DNA of 10,256 nucleotides, taken from the NCBI GenBank assembly GCA_004151065.3, contig NWUY0300024790.1, positions 14,707 to 24,962 of the forward strand, given 5' to 3'. Below the pieces are notes generated by a model, which saw nothing but the letters and a program-made list of their open reading frames with translations, made no database searches and was not told the origin of the DNA. Within the stretch, counting starts at the first letter, position 1. Each line of letters starts with the position of its first letter. The position numbers and the translations under genes were made by a program. Origin of the DNA: Larix sibirica. Its lineage: Eukaryota; Streptophyta; Pinopsida; Pinales; Pinaceae. This document shows, piece after piece, positions 8,436 through 10,256 of the stretch.

Positions 8436-8861
8436 TCCTATCACTGGTGTTACTTTGATGGCGCATCTCAAGGGATGCCATCTATAGGAGGGGCCAGAGG
8501 AATCATATATTCCTCAACAAAATATTAGACAAAAATTGCATCTGCACTGGGTCAATGCACAAATAATCGTGTTGAATTATTAGCACTGATGATCACTCTA
8601 CAACTGGAATTATCGAAGGGTATCCACATAATACAAATCTTTGGGTACTCTCAATTGGTAATCAATTGGATAAGGAATAAAATAACACCAAAATATCTCA
8701 AACATGTCTATGACGAATTGATGAGAATTGCAGCATGCTTCTAGGATGTTAGCTTTCAACATGTGTTCAAAGAGCGGAATATGACAACAGATCAACTATC
8801 AAAAGAGGGGCTTCTATTTGGGGATGGTGTCTGGCAGAAATGGGTTCAACATTGGTTATGA
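8436..8861 (+). other. ORF2 C-terminal RNase H domain, catalytic Asp lost
   Basis: This is the RNase H fold (RVT_3 type) found at the C-terminus of plant L1 ORF2. Visible blocks are CYFDGASQG with the first catalytic Asp at 8457, NNRVELLAL with the Glu at 8574, FGYSQLVINW, VSFQHVFKERN with His at 8760, and MTTDQLSKEG with the last Asp at 8790. In the third block the usual GDS is GYS (codon tac at 8646), so the third acidic residue is missing. TAG stops occur at 8526 and 8742. The TGA at 8859 follows WVQHWL and fits a natural end. Confidence 0.9.
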
Positions 8862-9181
8862 ACTAGTTTTCTATGAGTTCTTATCATCGTTTATAGAACT
8901 TAAGTCAGGTGCTTTTTTGGACATATGGAATGTTTAGACATTCTACTGCTTAATTTTCTCCTTATCTCTGATATAATGACTGATTATATATGTAAATTGC
9001 TGGGAGAATTGCTTCTCTCCTTGTTCTCCCGACATGGGAGAATGAAGTTTTTTTTAAAAATAGACTATGAAGGCATAATCCTAGATGGTATATTCCTATG
9101 TAATCGAGGTTGTTTTTTATGGCCATGAAGAAGGTGATTTGTTATAATATAATGAATTACGATTTTTTCCCTTGAAAAAAA
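8862..9181 (+). other. LINE 3' UTR and short A tail
   Basis: About 313 bases separate the ORF2 stop from a seven-A run at 9175-9181. The last part (aatgaattacgatttttt then cccttg and the A run) resembles the ends of plant LINEs. Within it, gggagaa occurs at 9002-9008 and 9036-9042 around a complementary ttctccc at 9024-9030, giving two alternative small hairpins. Whether these matter for recognition of the RNA by reverse transcriptase cannot be judged from one copy. The short open frame at 8925-9128 has no family resemblance and is disregarded. Confidence 0.8.
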
Positions 9182-9546
9182 TGTTGAAATAAAACATTTG
9201 CATATCAATTTTCTTCTCCGCAATTATTAATGTGATCCTACGAGCATTTAAGGTTTTATTTTTTAATATCATAAGTTTTTTTAAATAATTTTGACTTTAA
9301 AATAAATATTTACCATTGTATTATATGAATACGTCATCAACTTTATGATATCTAGATTATTGCTTAGTAAATCAAAAGATGACATAAACATATGTTATTA
9401 TAATACAACATAAATTTGTTATATTAAACAATAAATAAGACAATAATTAAAATATATCAAAATCACATATTTATTTTCAATATTGTAATGCCCCATTTAT
9501 TGTAAGATTTATTCAATCAAATGAAATCATCCTATATAAATATGTG
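9182..9546. other. AT-rich stretch without a recognisable gene
   Basis: No coding region or transposon is supported. A tgtaatgccccattta string at 9485-9500 resembles the putative LTR start at 9642 (tgtatttagcgccccattt) and may be a related end. A TATA-like ctatataaat lies at 9532-9541, but no gene can be attached to it. Confidence 0.5.
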
Positions 9547-9641
9547 AGATGACTCTATCCTAAGGTATGATGCTAAGGTTAATGTCCTTGTGCATGAGAA
9601 TCTGGATATCAACTTCGGGACAAAGTTTTATGAAGTGGGGG
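9547..9641 (+). pseudogene. Short coding remnant ending at a G-rich tract
   Basis: After TGA near 9544-9546 one frame stays open for more than 40 codons and includes LRYDAKVNVLVHENLDIN and FGTKFYEVG. The family is not identified. The position, directly before aagtggggg and a TG-starting sequence rich in gccccat, suggests the last codons of an LTR-retrotransposon polyprotein followed by a polypurine tract and 3' LTR. The fragment is short, and upstream sequence up to the LINE shows no polymerase, so the origin is inference only. Confidence 0.3.
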
Positions 9642-10256
9642 TGTATTTAGCGCCCCATTTTCTTAGACACTTTGATTATGCTTAGACACTTGGATTATGA
9701 TATTTGATTAGACATTTTGATTATGTTATGTTATTATTTTATGCCAGTTGATCCCAAATTAAGTGGATGGATACGCCTTAATGGAAAACTTAAAACCTTT
9801 ATGTTGCACGAAGATCACAAATAATTTTTCTTATGTTAAATATAAATGATCATAATGGGTGATAAGAAAGAATAAGAAAGAATAGGCGTGAATTAACACA
9901 AAGTGGCATAAATGTCACATGGGCTCCGGATTGAGCTCGAATATGGTGCCAGGTGATACAATGTGATAAATTAATTATTGGTTATTTTGCATGAGATATT
10001 TGATGCATGTGGATTGCATGTGTGCACGCATAGGACATGGGGGGTTCACTCAGTGAACTTGTTACATAGCACGATCATTCATAAGGATATTAAATAATAT
10101 CCCTAATTTCACTAAATATTGGAAAATACCTTCCAAAATCATTTTTTTTAACCCCCTCCCAATATGCCTTCCCAATTTAAAAAAAAACATATTTTCACTA
10201 GATATTGTATGTATCAATTTTTTCATTAACATTTTTTATACCCCTTTATATTTCTA
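9642..10256 (+). repeat. Possible LTR start, open to the right edge
   Basis: Sequence beginning TGTATTTAGCGCCCC follows a purine tract (aagtggggg at 9633-9641), the arrangement expected at a polypurine tract and LTR junction. The following 600 bases are non-coding. They include a three-copy 19-bp repeat and a small palindrome (gttcact-c-agtgaac, 10044-10058). The left LTR and primer-binding site are not in the window and no right end is seen, so an LTR cannot be shown. Confidence 0.25.
9662..9725. repeat. Three-copy 19-bp repeat
   Basis: The copies cttagacactttgattatg (9662-9680), cttagacacttggattatg (9681-9699) and attagacattttgattatg (9707-9725) differ by one to two bases from the first. 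The first two are directly adjacent, and the third is separated by seven bases. This is a local tandem expansion with no visible function. Confidence 0.9.

Larger units (their letters stand above)
4767..8861 (+). pseudogene. LINE ORF2 relic (EN-RT-zf-RVT-RNase H polyprotein)
   Basis: ORF2 encodes the LINE nickase and reverse transcriptase. The likely start is ATG at 4767 (MLVLSLNSRGIGFP, matching the usual MK-LSWNVRGLG) and the natural stop is TGA at 8859. That gives about 1365 codons, normal for plant L1. The frame runs third (to about 5631), second (to about 7425), first (to about 7930), then third again: three shifts, each like a net one-base loss. In-frame stops include TAG at 5115, 5529, 5663, 5768, 5969, 6128, 6629, 6890, 6992, 7705, 7819, 8526 and 8742, TGA at 4824 and 6239, and TAA at 4809, 4833, 5100, 5211, 5220 and 7918. 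It starts about 120 bases after the probable ORF1 end. Motifs of every domain remain legible, so the copy decayed from a full-length ORF2. Confidence 0.95.
3485..9181 (+). mobile_element. Decayed plant L1-type LINE with RNase H
   Basis: The element carries, in order, an ORF1 relic, an ORF2 relic (endonuclease, reverse transcriptase, zf-RVT zinc finger, RNase H), a 3' UTR of about 313 bp, and a short A tail (9175-9181) preceded by ttttttcccttg. This order is that of plant L1-clade retrotransposons, which move by target-primed reverse transcription. The N-terminal part of ORF1 and a 5' UTR are not recognised, and sequence immediately to the left belongs to another decayed frame, so the copy is probably 5'-truncated. 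A degenerate target duplication is possible: atgttttgataaata at 3476-3490 resembles the atgttgaaataaaa that begins at the last A of the tail. The element is dead, with many stops and at least five frameshifts across both ORFs. The 5' boundary is uncertain by tens of bases. Confidence 0.93.

Noticed and set aside
5529-8744. TAG read as a sense codon (recoding) because nearly all stops are TAG
   Set aside because: The ORF also has frameshifts and lost catalytic residues, and plant nuclear genes do not reassign TAG. Decay of CAG codons explains it better.
8925-9128. 67-codon open frame after ORF2
   Set aside because: Falls in the LINE 3' UTR, resembles nothing known, and expected domains of ORF2 end at 8861.
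9532-9541. TATA-box-like ctatataaat
   Set aside because: No gene follows, and such strings are frequent in AT-rich DNA.
1-10256. CRISPR array, bacterial operon or other prokaryotic defence locus
   Set aside because: No regularly spaced repeats, ribosome binding sites or dense ORFs; the content is plant-type retrotransposon and AT-rich non-coding DNA.

Overview
The window looks like plant nuclear DNA from an intergenic or long-intron, transposon-rich region. It is strongly AT-rich, carries simple repeats and short palindromes, and holds no intact protein-coding gene. Its dominant content is one decayed non-LTR retrotransposon of the plant L1 type, recognised by a DUF4283-like ORF1, an APE-type endonuclease, a LINE reverse transcriptase, a zf-RVT zinc finger and a C-terminal RNase H. 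RNase H after zf-RVT is a known feature of plant L1 elements. The amount and age of the debris would suit a large plant genome, possibly a gymnosperm, but that is only an impression.

Layout, left to right. Positions 1-25 are a (TA)n microsatellite, and 26-990 is AT-rich sequence with a perfect 17-bp hairpin at 869-917. Positions 991-1200 hold two short exon-like blocks separated by a well-formed 84-bp GT-AG intron, possibly the 3' end of an unrecognised gene or a gene fragment. Positions 1201-1900 are non-coding with several direct repeats and palindromes. A small CACTA-like non-autonomous DNA transposon is proposed at 1934-2318. Positions 2572-3484 hold a broken reading frame of unknown family, readable for about 300 codons through nine in-frame stops and two frameshifts. 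The LINE runs from about 3485 to 9181: ORF1 relic to about 4647, ORF2 relic 4767-8861, then a 3' UTR and a short A tail. After it comes AT-rich sequence, a short reading-frame remnant that runs into a purine/G tract and a possible LTR start near 9642, and a three-copy 19-bp repeat.

Nothing here works together as a living system. In the intact LINE, ORF1 would bind the RNA, the ORF2 endonuclease would nick target DNA, the reverse transcriptase would copy the RNA from the nick, and RNase H could remove the template. This copy has three frameshifts and about 20 stop codons in ORF2 and cannot be active. The most informative signals are the bias of those stops towards TAG, the loss of a catalytic residue of RNase H and of all zinc-knuckle cysteines of ORF1, and the unidentified decayed protein just upstream. 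I found no evidence of a new functional system.
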